Positions 22,420 through 34,393 are shown, numbered from the stretch's first letter. The stretch: 64,000 bases of DNA from Taxillus chinensis (GCA_023512835.1 CM042085.1:50959569-51023568), one strand, 5' to 3'. Notes: generated by a model not told the origin, from the letters alone. Made by a program: numbers and translations.

Positions 22420-24219
22420 TTAGAGCAGTCGATTTGGGGCGTTTTAAGCTTGTTTGATCATCAAGAATCATTCCAGGTAGGTGTTCTATTGATTCTTCAC
22501 CCTTTTCTTGCTATTTCATTGGATTAACATGTAAGAATTAGATGAAATCATGAAAATTCATGATGAACCCTAGGAATTGGGGAAAATGGAAATTGAGCAT
22601 GAAACCTAGATGATTTAGGTTGTTTGGTAGCGTAATATGGCTAGATGATGTTAGAAACCCTTAATAGGGATAAATTGTTGCTTAAAAATGGAGATTTAAT
22701 GAGTATAATTGGGTTTTGGGACGAAATCGGGAAGAACACAGTCGGTACTTCGCGACTGGGGAACTACTCAAGGCTAGCCTTGAGCAGAGTGTCGAGCAGG
22801 AGCCTTAAACAAGAGCCTTGAGCATGATGCTCGAGCCTAGAGTGTCGAGCAGCATCAAGCAGAGCGTCGAGCAAGGTGTCACGAGCAAGGTGTCTCGAGC
22901 AGTTAGACAGTGCAGTTTCCAGTATATGTTGCCAGGGTGCCTGGACTCATTTACATTGTAACTATTATGCCTCAAATAGTATACGTAAGTTACAATGTAA
23001 ATAACGAAATACCCCCCATTTGGATTCAAAGAAAAATACTAGAAAAATAAATTCTCACTCCTTCAAAATGTGAAAATTGGGATTTAGTGTAAAATCTCGG
23101 AAAAATCCAGTTTTTCGTAGAGGTGGATTTTTGGAAAGTGGGGTTAGACATCTCAGAAAAATCCCCAAAAATCAGATTATCTTAGTTATGATATGGAGAC
23201 CCAATGCCGGGACTTTTTATTTCAAGAAAACAACTCCTATGGGTATCTCCTTCCTTGGTCAAGGAATGATGATCGATTTGTGAAGACTGGCTTCAGTTAT
23301 AAAGGGAGTATGGTGAACCTTAATGTCATATTGGTGTTGGTATGTTGGTTTGAGGAATTGGGGCTTGGGCTCTATGACATGTTGGGTTCTCACTGTGAAG
23401 CACAGATGATGCTATGTGGTTGACGGGGCAGGCATATGCTCTAATGGTAGGCCTGTGTGGCACTGTGGTCGGGGCATATTGCGCTGTGGCCGTGGCAGGC
23501 ATACGCTCTGATGGCAGGCCTGTGTGGCACTGTGTCTGGGCATATAGCGCTGTGGTAGGGCTGAGTGCCCCAAGTTGGGATCCTGTTGAGGATCGTGTTG
23601 AGCCATTGAGCTCGTGGAGCTAGGGCTAAGTGCCCTAAGCTGGGATCCCGTGGAGGATTGTGGACAAGCTGTCCTATGTGGGCAGGCTGGGTCCTGATGT
23701 TTGTTTGTAGGCTGACTCCTGATGATTGTGTACACTACACAGTGCACGAGTACACAGACCATGTAGTATAGACTTGTATGTTTGCGTGATGTGGAGTGTT
23801 GGGGTCACCTACTAAGCTTGTCGCTCACCCCTACTTGTTGTTTACCTTTTTCAAGTGTGACTCGAGACTAGTGGAGGACTTTGTTCTAGGAGGACGTGCC
23901 CATTACTCTGATGTATGATACAGTATTGTATTCTATATTATTGTGTATTGTATCCTGGACATGGGTCCATGGACAGTTGTATTTGCATACTGTTTGTGAT
24001 GTGATGTCTGTATGACTGTTTGACTTATTGTATCCATGATAATATATGGGAAAGTACAGGATTACCCTTGATGTATGACTTTACAGGGTTGCATGATTGA
24101 GACAGCACCCGCGGTGTAGTCTCTATTGGTGCTAATCACCGACCCCTCGACCTTTCGGGTGCGGGCAAGGGGAAGTCATGTTCCTAGTTTCGGGTTCCCT
24201 GGAATTTGGGGGCGTGACA
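22001..24219 (+). repeat. Gy-D 5' LTR (2,219 bp)
   Basis: TGTAAAGACCC ... GGGGGCGTGACA. It holds a TATA box TATAAATAGG (22326-22335), an AG microsatellite (22380-22413), a cluster of GAGCA/TCGAGCA motifs (about 22765-22905) and a ~68-bp partial tandem duplication rich in GGCAGGCATA and GTGTGGCACTGTG (about 23425-23560). Confidence 0.92.
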
Positions 24220-24222
24220 AGT

Positions 24223-24233
24223 TGGTATTAGAG
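24223..24233 (+). other. Gy-D primer-binding site
   Basis: TGGTATTAGAG three bases after the LTR end; one mismatch to the canonical initiator-Met site TGGTATCAGAG. Confidence 0.82.
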
Positions 24234-24716
24234 TATGGTCTAGCGGACCTAGGTTAGTGAGGGGTGGTTAATTGATTCCATGTGCCTTGGAAAACTGTAA
24301 GGAGGGCGCCTGATCAACGCAGTCCTTACATGTATTCTAGGTTATGTTGGTGTCAGTTAGATCATCCTAGGAGCATATGTAGGAATGGATGCATCTGTAG
24401 TGATGTGATTGTGTGCATAAAGGGCACTAGATTGTCTTTGTGTGTGATGTGCTTGTATGTGGTGCCTGGATGACACGTGGCTGTGACAGCCAGGACTTGC
24501 ATGTGGTGTACCTTGAGGGGTGGCGTGATGGTATATGCATGGTTGTGGACCTATAGGTTGTGTGGTGTACCCTGAGGGGGACACGATGCTATATGCATGG
24601 TTGTGGACCTACGTGTCGTGTGGTGAGAACCTACGAGTTGATTTGTACCTTTGATGGCTGTTTGTGCTAGCAGTGCTAGTGTTGATCGTTTGTTATTTGT
24701 TGTTGTGGCCAGTGTG

Positions 24717-25989
24717 ATGGCACCACCGAGGAGAGTTGTCCGAGGCCAGGGCCCAGCAGAGGAGCTCATGATAGAGTCAAGGCACCAGGGGCAGCAGAGC
24801 CCGCAGCAGAGGTCGTCATCTCCCGTTGTGGGACCTGATTTGGCTCAGGTGTTGATTCAGTTGTAGGAGGCCATGCAGGGTATGCAGGGCTCGATGAGGG
24901 ATATGACTAGAGAGGTGAATGAGCTGAAGAGGCAGCAGCAGCCTCAGCAGCCGCCACAGCCTCAGCAGCAGGAGGCGAGGGTGGTGCAGGATGTGCACCA
25001 ACAGGAGGTCGTGATAGAGCCAGCACGATGAGGAGTGGATTGGGCTGCATAGTTTTTGAAACATGCACCTAGGACTTTTGAGGATGGATCATGGCCAGAG
25101 GCAATCGAGGACTGGATTAGGTGGACAGAGGACATCTTTGAGATGATTGCGGTGCTAGATGAGGAGCGGGTGCGAGTGGCGATGCACTATCTGTTAGGTA
25201 TCCCACATAGGTGTTGGGAGTCCTAGAGCTGTCCATGGCAATCAGATGGGATGGAGGGACTTTGTGGAGCGCTTCTTTGGGGAGTATTTTCCCAGCTCGG
25301 TACAGTATGCCTGACGGAGATAGTATTATGAGCTTCAGCAGGGTAGCCAGATAGTGGGTGAGTATGTGCAAGCCTTCACAGATTTAGGGCGGTTTGCTCT
25401 TGAGGCTTGGGAGAAGGAAACCCATAAGATGCAGGATTTTATTCAGGGCTTGAGGTCGTCTCTAAAAAACAAGCTGGAACCGATGCAGTTGACCAGCTAT
25501 AGGGAGGCGGTCGACAAGGCACTCATTATTGAGTGAGGTCAGGATCAGGCGAGAGCCCAGAGACCGGGCGGTTCGGCAAGTCCGAGCAGGAAGAGGCAAA
25601 GTGGGGAGGGCAGTGTAGTTCAACTTGAGAGGAGGCAGGTGCAGAGGCTTTCCAGCCAGGCGGTGGGACCCCGGGAGAGTTCATCCAGTAGGAGGCCAAG
25701 TACTTGTTGGAGTTGTGGTTTAACCGGGCATGTAACGAGAGACTGCCCGAGGAAAAAGATGACATGCTTCCAATGCGGGAAGGTGGGACATGGAGCTAGG
25801 GAATGTGTTACCCTTAGCTCGACCAGCAGTGTAGGCCCTCGTCCGAGAGAGCAGGGACAGAGGAGTGGGGCTCTGTCTCAGAGGTCGGTGTTGCCGGTAC
25901 AGAGCACGCTGACGCGACCTACAGTGCAGCAGCCTCAGCGGGAGGCACAGGGTCATGTTGATCAGTGGGGCAAGGCCTCAATGGGCTAG
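24717..25989 (+). pseudogene. gag: Gy-D gag with two zinc knuckles, broken
   Basis: Starts at the ATG at 24717 (MAPPRRVVRGQG), about 480 bp after the primer site. Stops near 24864, 25030 and 25050 and a decayed stretch to 25330 interrupt it. The core reads APRTFEDGSWPEAIEDWIRWTEDIF, then EYVQAFTDLGRFALEAWEKE and MQDFIQGLRSSLKNKLEP, the chromovirus capsid blocks. The tail has a basic linker and two CCHC knuckles, CWSCGLTGHVTRDC (about 25702-25745) and CFQCGKVGHGAREC (about 25767-25808), both with all four ligands. It would bind and package element RNA. Confidence 0.87.
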
Positions 25990-26300
25990 GCTAGTGGCAG
26001 TGGGCCACAAGGGAGAACTTTTGCCCTTACCAGTAGAGAGGCAGAGGTTCCACCAGTTTTGATTGATACTGGTGCTACCTATTCTTTTATTTCGTATGCT
26101 ATGGTGGTTCAATTGGAGTTAGACCAGGAGACAGTTAGTCAGTCTCTGATGGTTGCTTCACCTTTGGGTGGAATTGTGATACTTGAGAGTATCTGTCATG
26201 CTTGTTAGGTAACACTTGGGGGTGTTAACCTGTTGTGTGATTTGTACATCATGGAGTTAGATGATTTTGATGTTATCCTAGGTATGGATTGGTTGGTCTC
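25990..26300 (+). pseudogene. Gy-D aspartic protease, one stop
   Basis: Retropepsin active site VLIDTGATYSFIS at about 26056-26095 with the DTG triad intact, followed by a stop near 26206 and the C-terminal block [11 protein letters not shown] (about 26262-26295), the usual chromovirus end of protease. It would cleave Gag-Pol inside the particle. Confidence 0.87.
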
Positions 26301-27228
26301 CATGGAGGCCAAGATTGATTGTTTTCGACGGCGTATGACATTTCTCACACCAGAGGCCATGTGGGGTGTCTTTGTGGGTGAGTGGACTGAGGAGGCATGC
26401 AGGTTGGGACCTTTGAGGCATGGGTGGGGTGATGTGACCCACCAGTTAGCTAGCTTGACATTGGTTAACAGGAGGAGAGAGGGGAAAGCTGTTTTGCCAC
26501 CCATTGTAGATCAGTTCCTGGATGTGTTTCCCGAGGACTTAGTCAGTCTGCCACCTATGAGGGAGGTAGAGTTTTCGATTGAGTTGTTGCCGGGGACAAC
26601 ACCTATTAGGTTGGTGGCCTACCGGATGGCACCAATAGAGCTTAAAGAGCTTAAAAGGCAGATAGATGATCTTCTAGCACGATGGTTCATTAGGCGGAGT
26701 AGCTCATCATGGGGTGCTCCAGTGTTGTTCGCCAAGAAGGCGGATGGTTCGCTTCGACTGTGTATAGGCTATCGGAAGCTGAATCAGGTGACTATGAAGA
26801 ACAGGTATCCATTGCTGAGGATCGATGATCTGTTCGATCAGTTTCAAGGTGCGAGATGGTTTTCCAAGATAGACTTGAGATCTGGATACCATCAGTTGTG
26901 GGTTAGGGAGGCAGATATCCCTAAGACCGCGTTCAGTTGTCGTTATGGGCATTATGGGTGGCTCATGATGCCGTTTGAGCTCACAAATGCTCCAGCATTG
27001 TTTATGGGATTAATGAATCAGGTATTTGCTCCATATTTAAATATGTTCGTTGTGGTGTTCATCAATGATATTTTGGTCTATTCAGCGACCAAGAGGGAGC
27101 ATGACGAGCATTTACAGGTTGTGTTACAGACCTTGCGAGAGCACCGACTGTACACGAAGTTCACGAAATGTGACTTCTGGTTGCAACAGGTGCACTTCTT
27201 AGGGCATGTGGTATCTTCGGAGGGTATC
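26301..27228 (+). pseudogene. pol: Gy-D reverse transcriptase, catalytic Asp replaced
   Basis: The frame is open from 26233 through protease end into RT. Blocks: [99 protein letters not shown]. The active-site box reads [11 protein letters not shown] at 27052-27084. Family members have FIDD, so the first Asp of the pair is Asn here. Loss of a metal-binding Asp should abolish polymerisation. The domain stops at VSSEGI, where a solo LTR is inserted, and continues at 28282 as TVDPEKI. Confidence 0.9.
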
Positions 27229-27683
27229 TGTCACGCCCCGGGTTTTCCAACCCGAGGAGACCAGAACGTGACCATCCCTTTACCCGAGTTTGGATAAAGG
27301 GAGTAAAATACAACATGCCCACACAGGATACCATCCACTTCACATTTTATATTAAGGGAGACAAATTCATATATTTGTTAAGTCTAAACATGCGTTTTAT
27401 CGAACATTTAACATGCACTACCCACCCAATGTTAGAATCACACCAAAATGCCATTGAAGGCCAACATTCATATAGGAGGTCACACCTATATGAATTTACA
27501 TATAAATATTATAACAACAGCCATAGAAACTCTGTAAATCATCTACACAGGGCCTAACCCCGGGACAAACTAGGAAAGATAGAACCCCTACCTCAACAGA
27601 TTCCTCCACGCCTTAGCCTCCACGCCAAACGCCGTTCGCCCACGAAAACACCACCGCAGCAACCATGACCAGAAGCTTTCCTT

Positions 27684-27729
<46 letters not shown>

Positions 27730-28281
27730 GATGGTTGTAGCAGCTGAAGAGAACCCTAAACCTAAACAAGGAGCCTTCACCTCTTTATATAGATAACTCA
27801 AATCCCAAAACGACATAGTTTTGATTAAATAAATCCAGCATCAAAACGACATAGTTTTGATGAGAGACTACAACCTTTTTGCAACCACACAGGACAAAGC
27901 ACTCATAATTTCACCAAGGTCCTTTAGCAAAAGAGGATCAGAACAACAAAACAAGGGTAATGGAGGCTGCACGTGAGAAAGGCCTTTCTCACGGGCACCT
28001 TCAAATGCTCTACAATTTCACCACAAGCCTTGGAACAACATCAGGAAGGCTCCCATGCAAAAATCTCACTGCACGTGAAAAGCCATTCTCATGTGCATTC
28101 TCACGTGCATTCTCACGTGCACTCCCTATTGGGCTCAAACCTTGCCTCTTGCTTGCTTACCAACAAACAAGATGATTTAGCCAAAGTGTGTGGAAAGAAA
28201 ACTCCTTAAAACCCAATAATTTCCACCCAAAAGGGCAAAACTGAGACTAACTCCTCACATCCCAAAATACGGGTCATTATA
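27229..28281 (-). mobile_element. Solo LTR of the Gy-A type inside Gy-D
   Basis: 1,053 bp flanked by TSD GTATC (27224-27228 and 28282-28286). It runs TGTCACGCCCCGG ... GGGTCATTATA on plus, so its sense is minus (TATAATGACCC start; the canonical TG is lost as TA). It is related to the Gy-A LTR through shared blocks (CATTGAAGGCCAACATTCAT, GGAGGTCACACCTATATG) but lacks the 38-bp array. A lone LTR with a perfect TSD implies recombination between two LTRs that removed the interior. Confidence 0.9.
27793..28120 (-). promoter_or_regulatory. Solo-LTR promoter module: G-box palindromes, ACGT palindromes, TATA
   Basis: In minus direction: CACGTGAG repeats (28120-28070), a 28-bp near-perfect palindrome around GAAAGGCCTTTC with outer CACGTG/CACGGG (27996-27969), ATCAAAACGACATAGTTTTG copies (about 27862-27806), then a TATATAAAG-type box at about 27783-27793. 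Same order as at 6289-6627. Confidence 0.58.
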
Positions 28282-29039
28282 GTATCACAGTGGATCCTGA
28301 GAAGATCAAGGCGGTTATGTCATCGAAGAGGCCCATGAATGTGTTTGAGATTTGTAGCTTCCTTGGTTTGGCAGGATACTATCGGAGGTTTGTGGAGGAT
28401 TTTTCAACGTTGGCAGCTCCGATGACGAACTTGACTAGGAAGGGAGTTCCTTTTGTTAGGTCTGATACTTGTGAGAGTGTTTTCATGGAGCTGAAGGCAC
28501 GATTGACCTCAGCACCTATCCTAATTCTCCCACAGGAGGGTGTGCCTTTTGAGGTATATTGTGATGCCTCTAGGGTGGGGCTTAGTTGTGTGTTGATGTA
28601 GACTCGGCAGGTGATTGCTTATGGGTCTAGGCAGTTGAGACCACATGAGCAGAACTATCCCACGCACGATTTGGAGTTGGCTGTAGTGAGCTTTGCTTTA
28701 AAGAGTTGGCAGCATTATCTGCTTGGGGAGAAATTTGTGGTATATACGGACCACAAGAGCTTGTAGTATATCTTTTCTCAGCGAGACCTGAACCTTAGGC
28801 AAAGGCGGTGGGTGGAGTACTTGCAGCAGTTTCAGTTTGATATGTTGTATACCCTTGGCAAGGGTAATGTGGTGGCAGATGCTCTGAGTAGGAAGAGCAG
28901 GGCCGTGGTAGCCCATTGTGCCATTAAGGAATGGGAAATGATGGGACAGTTGGCGGCGATGAGGTTGCAGATGGTGACCAGTGGGGGACAGGGGACCCTC
29001 AGTGTTATTGTCGCAGTTCCTGAGTTACAGCACAGGATC
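28282..29039 (+). pseudogene. pol: Gy-D RT end and RNase H, two stops
   Basis: Resumes as [11 protein letters not shown] and [20 protein letters not shown] (RT thumb). RNase H follows: [17 protein letters not shown] then a TAG near 28599, [34 protein letters not shown] then a TAG near 28764, and RRWVEYLQQFQFDMLY ... [11 protein letters not shown]. The catalytic Asp/Glu/Asp positions (YCDAS, DLEL, YTDH) are still readable. It runs into ELQHRII, where Gy-E is inserted; the integrase continues after 35840. Confidence 0.88.
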
Positions 29040-29044
29040 ATAGA

Positions 29045-29783
29045 TGGTAAGAACCCAAGGGTTTTGAACCCACGAACCCACTACCAATTTTAAGATATGC
29101 TCACCCCAAGAAGGCTAAACCAAGATCTATGATCCACTTGAACCCTTGAACACAAAAAGAAATCAAGGACCCGAAGTGTTGGATGACGCCACAAGGATGA
29201 TCAAGCCTTGATAAGTCTTGTGGTTCTAGGAAGATTCCTAAGAGGATCCACTCTCTCACAAAGTGCAAAGATGCTACTTTATTTCCAATGACAATTCTTG
29301 AGTGATACAAATGAAGTGTCTCAAGGTATTTATAGGAATCATAATGTCCAATACCATGTACTAGTATCCCAAAACCATGTGTTATACTATTGTAACTCCC
29401 TAATTAGCATAAATGCCACATTTGACCACTTATTTTCGTAAAATAAAATCCCATGAAATGAGAAAAACACTTAGAGCCAAAAAGGTATATTTTTAGGCCC
29501 AAATGAGACCTCCCATGTGTAGTCCTTGGTCCAAACTCTTCAATTGCTGGACTCTAGGCCCAAAACATGCTCAATATCTCCATTTGCAGCCCTTATGTAG
29601 TTAGTGACGTTTTCAACATGTTTGTCCTCCATTGATCCAATTGCTAATTGCTTTGTCCAAGACTCTTGCACTAGCACTTGTAATGCTTCCTTAATTTGTT
29701 TGGTTTTTGCCCTTGTGACCGGTCCACTTGGAATTTGGAGAGGATCATTAGAATTGGAGGACACACCTTCGTGATTTGTATCA
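29045..29783 (-). repeat. Gy-E 3' LTR (739 bp)
   Basis: TGGTAAGAACCC ... GATTTGTATCA on plus. Compared with 35097-35835 I count six substitutions and no gaps. The minus-strand pol frame runs into it and stops at 29540. Confidence 0.94.
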
Positions 29784-30442
29784 TTCCCTCGCTCCTCAAA
29801 ATGATTCGTCCACGAATCGTCACCTACATCAAAAGGTGATAAATCTGCAACATTGAAAGTAGCACTAACAGAATACTCACCTGGCAAGTCAATCTTGTAA
29901 GCATTATCATTTATTCTTTCGAGAACTTGAAATGGACCGTCGCCTCTTGGAGCTAATTTTGATTTTCTTTGGGCTGGAAATCTTTCTTTTCTCATATGCA
30001 CCCACACCCAGTCTCCAGGTTCAAAAAGAACACGCCATCGTCCTTTGTTGGCTTTGCATGCATATTGCTCATTTTTCTTTTCAATTTGTTGTCTTACACG
30101 CTGATGAAGTTGTTGCACAATTTCAGCCTTCTTTTTTCCATCAAGACTTTTTCTTTCATCAATAGGTAGTGGTAATAAATCCAAAGGAGTAAGTGGATTA
30201 AAACCATACACTACTTCAAAAGGAGAATATTCAGTAGACGAATGTACACTTCTATTATACGCAAATTCAATGAATGCCAAACATTCTTCCCAATTTTTCA
30301 AGTTCTTTTGAATCACAATTCGGAGTAGTTGAGATAAGGTTCTGTTGACAACTTCAGTTTGCCCATCGGTTTGTGGATGACAAGCGAGTAGAAAATAACA
30401 ATTTAGTTCCTAGTTTCCCCCACAAAACACGCCAAAAATGGC
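29540..30442 (-). pseudogene. pol: Gy-E integrase C-terminus with tail encoded in the LTR
   Basis: The part 30442-30317 carries the end of the catalytic core ([18 protein letters not shown], supplying the DDE Glu), with frame errors near 30455 (one base missing) and 30388 (one base extra) that compensate each other. From 30316 a clean frame of 258 codons reads NLKNWEECLAFIEFAYNRS, the FEPGDWVWVHMRKERFP block, GPFQVLERINDNAYKIDLP and ATFNVADLSPF, and a tail with GPVTRAKTKQIKEALQVLV. The last ~80 codons lie inside the 3' LTR. Such a tail is known from CRM elements, where it is linked to targeting; targeting by this copy is inference. Confidence 0.88.
29784..29797 (-). other. Gy-E polypurine tract
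   Basis: The minus strand reads GAGGAGCGAGGGAA directly before the LTR start TGATACAAATC. It lies within the pol coding frame. Confidence 0.75.
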
Positions 30443-31225
30443 TCAAGAATTTTGTGTCCCGATCGAAACAATACTTTGAGGTACACCATGAAGTCTCACA
30501 ATTTCTTTAAAGAACAAATCAGCTATATACGTGGCATCATCAGTTTTATGACATGCAATGAAATGTGCCATTTTAGAAAATCTATCAACAACCACAAATA
30601 TGGAATCCATTCCCCTTTTTGACCTAGGCAAACCTAAAACAAAGTCCATGGATATATCAACCCAAGGTTCATTAGGCACAGGTAAAGGAGTATACAAACC
30701 ATGTTGTAAAACTCTAGATTTAGCCTTTTTACAAGATATACATTTAACACAAATTCTTTCCACATCCCGCTTCATTTTAGGCCAAAAGAAATGTTCATGC
30801 AAAACATCTAATGTCTTTTTCACACCAAAGTGTCCCATTAGGCCTCCCCCATGTGCTTCTCTCACTAGCAATTCACGTAATGAACATTGAGGTACACACA
30901 ATCTATTTTCTTTGAACAAGTACCCTTCAACCCTATAAAATTTATCAAATGCTTTCTTTTCGCAAGCAAGGAAAAATTCAGCAAAATCAATATCATTGGC
31001 ATATAAGTCCTTGATATATTCAAAGCCAAGTAATCTAGTATTAAGAGAAGAAAGAAGAGTATACCTTCTGGACAAGGCATCAGCAACCACATTCTCTTTA
31101 CCTTGTTTGTATTTGATGACATATGGGAATGTCTTGATAAATTCAAGCCACCTTGCATGTCTCTTGTTTAGTTTACCCTGACCTTTAATATGCTTTAAAG
31201 ATTGGTGATCAGTGTGAATGACAGA
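30443..31225 (-). pseudogene. pol: Gy-E RNase H end and integrase N-terminal half
   Basis: Continues after a TAG at 31226-31228 (Glu-type codon) with [30 protein letters not shown] and [11 protein letters not shown]. The integrase zinc site is in [18 protein letters not shown] and [11 protein letters not shown] (His, His, Cys, Cys). The core follows: Asp in [13 protein letters not shown], then [14 protein letters not shown] and [11 protein letters not shown], where a single missing base at about 30455 throws the frame off just before the second catalytic Asp. Confidence 0.9.
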
Positions 31226-32502
31226 CTATTTTGGCCAAAGGTAATGTTGCCAATTTTCCAATGCTCTTTTAAGGGCATAAAGCTCTTTGTCATAGGTTGG
31301 ATAATTCAAAGCCGCTCCATTTAGTTTTTCACTAAAATAGGCAATTAGTTTTCCTTCCTGCATTAAAACAGCTCCTATCCAAACTCCAGATGCATCACAT
31401 TCAATCTCAAAAGTTTTGTTAAAGTCAGGTAATGATAAAACTGGTGCAGAACACAATTTATTTTTGAGTTCAATGAATGCATCATCTTGGGCATCATTCC
31501 ATTTAAAACCAACAGACTTTTTAATGACCTCAGTGAGTGGTGCAGCTAGTGTGCTAAAACCCTTCACAAAATGCCTATAAAAGCTAGCCAAACCATGAAA
31601 GCTTCTTACCTCAGTCACGCTTTTAGGGGTTGGCCATTCTTTTATAGCCCTTACCTTCTCCTCATCAACCTCTATTCCTTTAGCACTCACCACAAAACCA
31701 AGGAAAACAATTTTATCCATGCAAAAGTCACACTTCTTCAGATTGGCAAATAATTTTTCTTTCCTCAAAACATCAAGTACACAATGCAAATGATTCAAAT
31801 GTTCTTCCAAATTCTTGCTATAAACAAGAATATCATCAAAATAAACCACAACAAATTTTCCAATAAATGCTCGTAAAACATGGTTCATTAGTCTCATGAA
31901 TGTGCTAGGTGCATTAGTTAACCCAAAGGGCATAACTAACCATTCATACAATCCATGTTTAGTTTTGAAAGCAGTTTCCACTCATCCCCTTCTCTCATTC
32001 TAATTTGATGGTAGCCGGATTTCAAATCAATCTTAGAAAAGATAATAGAACCATGCAATTCATCAAGCATATCATCTAATCGAGGAATAGGATGGCGATA
32101 TCTTACCGTGATATTGTTGACGGCTCGACAATCAATGCACATCCTCCATGTTCCATCTTTCTTGGGTACCAAAATTACTGGTACTGCACAAGGGCTCAAA
32201 CTTTCTCTAACATAACCCTTAGCCATAAGCTCCCCTACTTGTCGTTGAAGCTCTTTTGTTTCTTCAGGATTGCTTCTATAGGCCGGTCGATTAGGAATTG
32301 TGGCACCAGGAATGAAATCAATCTGATGTTCAATTCCTCTAATAGGTGGTAAACCTGGTGGAATATCTTCAAGGAACACGTCATCAAATTCCTGCAACAA
32401 AGAACTAACAACACTTGGGAAAGAAGAGTTAATGTCATTAGTAATCACAAACGACTCCTTGTAAACAAGGAGAAGTAGGTGCTTTTCAAAAAAGATAAGC
32501 AC
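31226..32502 (-). pseudogene. pol: Gy-E reverse transcriptase and RNase H start, one frameshift
   Basis: Blocks in order: LLQEFDDVFLEDIPPGLPP, IDFIPGATIPNRPAYRSN, ETKELQRQVGELMAKGYV, SPCAVPVILVPKKDGTWRMC, FSKIDLKSGYHQIRM. At about 31975 one A is missing (GDEWK then shift). The second frame reads [40 protein letters not shown] (FDD catalytic pair intact, about 31820-31850), [38 protein letters not shown], then RNase [17 protein letters not shown] and [18 protein letters not shown] up to the TAG. Apart from this shift and stop it looks well preserved. Confidence 0.92.
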
Positions 32503-33235
32503 TCTTCACTTCACTTTCCTTTGCATAAAAACCTTGTTTTTCCTTTTCTTTTCTCTCATCACTCAATGTCTCTCTCTTTATTTCTTTTTTTGAACTTCTT
32601 TCTTTTTCCGTCTCTTTCTTTTTTGGAAGTTTCTCCCTCTTTTTTTCTCACTTCCCATATCATTCTTTTTTTTATCTCTCATTTTGTTTTCATCTCTCTC
32701 TTTTTTTCATCCTGAGTTGATCCTCATACACTTGTTTTGGAGTCAAAGGTACAAGGGTCACAGGCCTATTATTCATTACAAAGGAGTATCTATTTGTAAA
32801 CCCATCCCTCTTAATTTTTCTATCAAACTCCCATGGCCTTCCTAATAGCATATGTGCAGCATGCATAGGGACAACATCACACAATATGCGGTCTTCATAT
32901 TTACCAATTGAAAACGAGACAAGGACTTGCTTATCAACTTTAATTTCCCCACACTCATTCAACCATTGTAGCTTGTATGGTTTAGGGTGTCGAGTGGTAA
33001 GCAAGTTCAATTTCTCAACCATCGTAGTACTTGTAACATTTGTCACACTCCCTCCATCAATGATCAAAGTGCATACCTTATTGTGAATGAGGCATCGGGT
33101 ATGGAAAATGTTTTCCCATTGCTCATTCATCTCATTTTCCTTCACTTGGCAATTCAAAGCTCTACGAACCACAAGGCAGTCTCCTTCCACGGCATATTCA
33201 ACCCCATCATCACTACCTTCTCCAAGTGAGGGCAT
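32503..33235 (-). pseudogene. Gy-E aspartic protease and Lys/Glu-rich linker
   Basis: Open frame 33235-32690. CLIHNKVCTLIIDGGSVTNV (about 33030-33090) is the retropepsin active site in the DGG form usual for plant chromoviruses, and AHMLLGRPWEFDR the C-terminal block. It runs into a long Lys/Glu/Arg-rich linker (KQVYEDQLRMKKRER and further charged residues to about 32510) joining protease to RT. On plus this linker appears as a T/C-rich tract; it is coding composition, not a microsatellite. Confidence 0.87.
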
Positions 33236-33261
33236 AGATTCATTATCACCTTTACTATCGG

Positions 33262-34393
33262 TTATAACTTCATTATTTTGAGAATCATAACTCTCTTGTT
33301 AGGACACTGGGAAGCTATATGACCTGTACCCAAACACTTGAAGCATTTTATATCTCTATTTCTGGGAGTTTGGGAATCATATTTACCTCCTCTCTTTGAT
33401 GTAGCTTCTTCTTTGCTTTTAGTTGTGTCCTTCTGGATAGATCTTTCTCCTTTCTTCCACATAGGTTTTGTTGAAGAAGTTGACCCAGAATAAAATTTTG
33501 AAGCACCTTTACGCTTGAGTTGCCTTTCCACTTTAATTGCCATATGCACCATGTCTTCTAGCTCCACATAATGTTGCAATTCCACTATGTCGCAATGTCT
33601 TTGTGAAGCCCCTTAAGGAAACGAGCCATCGTAGCCTCTCTATCTTCTTGTACATTAGCTCTAATCATAGCTAGCTCCATTTCTTTATGGTATTCTTCTA
33701 CACCCCTAGAGCCTTGTGTAAGGGTCTGCAATTTTTGATAAAGCTCCTTATAGTAATGGTGAGGAATAAACCTCCTCCTCATTAGAGTTTTCATTTCCCT
33801 CCAGGTTGTTATAGGCCCCTCACCATTATTTCTCCTATTAATGCCCAATTTATCCCACCACACAATGGCATAATCAGTGAATTCAATGGTCGCTAACTTT
33901 ACTTTTTTTCCCTCGGAAAAATTATGACACTCAAAAAATCATTTCCATCTTCTTCTCCCATTCCATATATGCTTCGGGATCACTTCTACCTTGGAAAGGT
34001 GGTATTTTCATTTTGATGCTCCCTAGGTTTCCATCCACTCTATTCCCATCCCTTGGAATATTTCTACCATATCCCCTCTCATGCCTCCTATTCTCCTCTA
34101 TGCCTATTCCTATTTCTCCCTACTTCATATTCAAAATCTTCCTCCCCGTCATCACTAACCTCATTATTCTCATTTTCAAATTCTTCCATGGAAGCTTCCC
34201 TTCACCTATTTTGCCTTCTAGGATTTCGTTGACCACTTTGTAGGTTTGCAATTCTTTCATCTTGCCTATCCATCCTATCCCTTATTTCTCCAAAAACAAC
34301 ATTCATACGTGCAAAATGTTGTTGCATTGTTCGTAGGTGGTCATCTATATTCAATGGATTACCACCAGAAGCTTCGTCCTCAACATTTGACAT
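33262..34393 (-). pseudogene. gag: Gy-E gag, broken
   Basis: Starts at ATG 34393 (MSNVEDEASGG) with a heptad-like stretch (LRTMQQHFARMNVVFGEIRDRMD). A decayed part with stops follows (34200-33900), then the capsid core KVKLATIEFTDYAIVWWDKL, TWREMKTLMRRRFIPHHYYKE, VEEYHKEMELAMIRANV and ATMARFLKGLHKDIA, ending in a stop at 33585. The next frame has VELEDMVHMAIKVERQL, a basic linker and one intact knuckle CFKCLGTGHIASQC (about 33295-33337). Gag forms the particle; here it is split by stops and a frame change near 33585. Confidence 0.87.

Noticed and set aside
22336..22527. Frame with Glu-Arg repeats (and similar ones at 27613-27816 and 37774-37995)
   Set aside because: Translation of AG/CT microsatellites in LTRs.
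24816..25064. Leu/His-rich minus-strand frame, and other frames antisense to gag or pol
   Set aside because: Shadow frames of coding sequence on the other strand; no independent signal.
32503..32700. T/C-rich tract as a microsatellite or splice-site region
   Set aside because: It is the plus-strand view of the Lys/Glu-rich protease-RT linker of Gy-E, in frame with pol.
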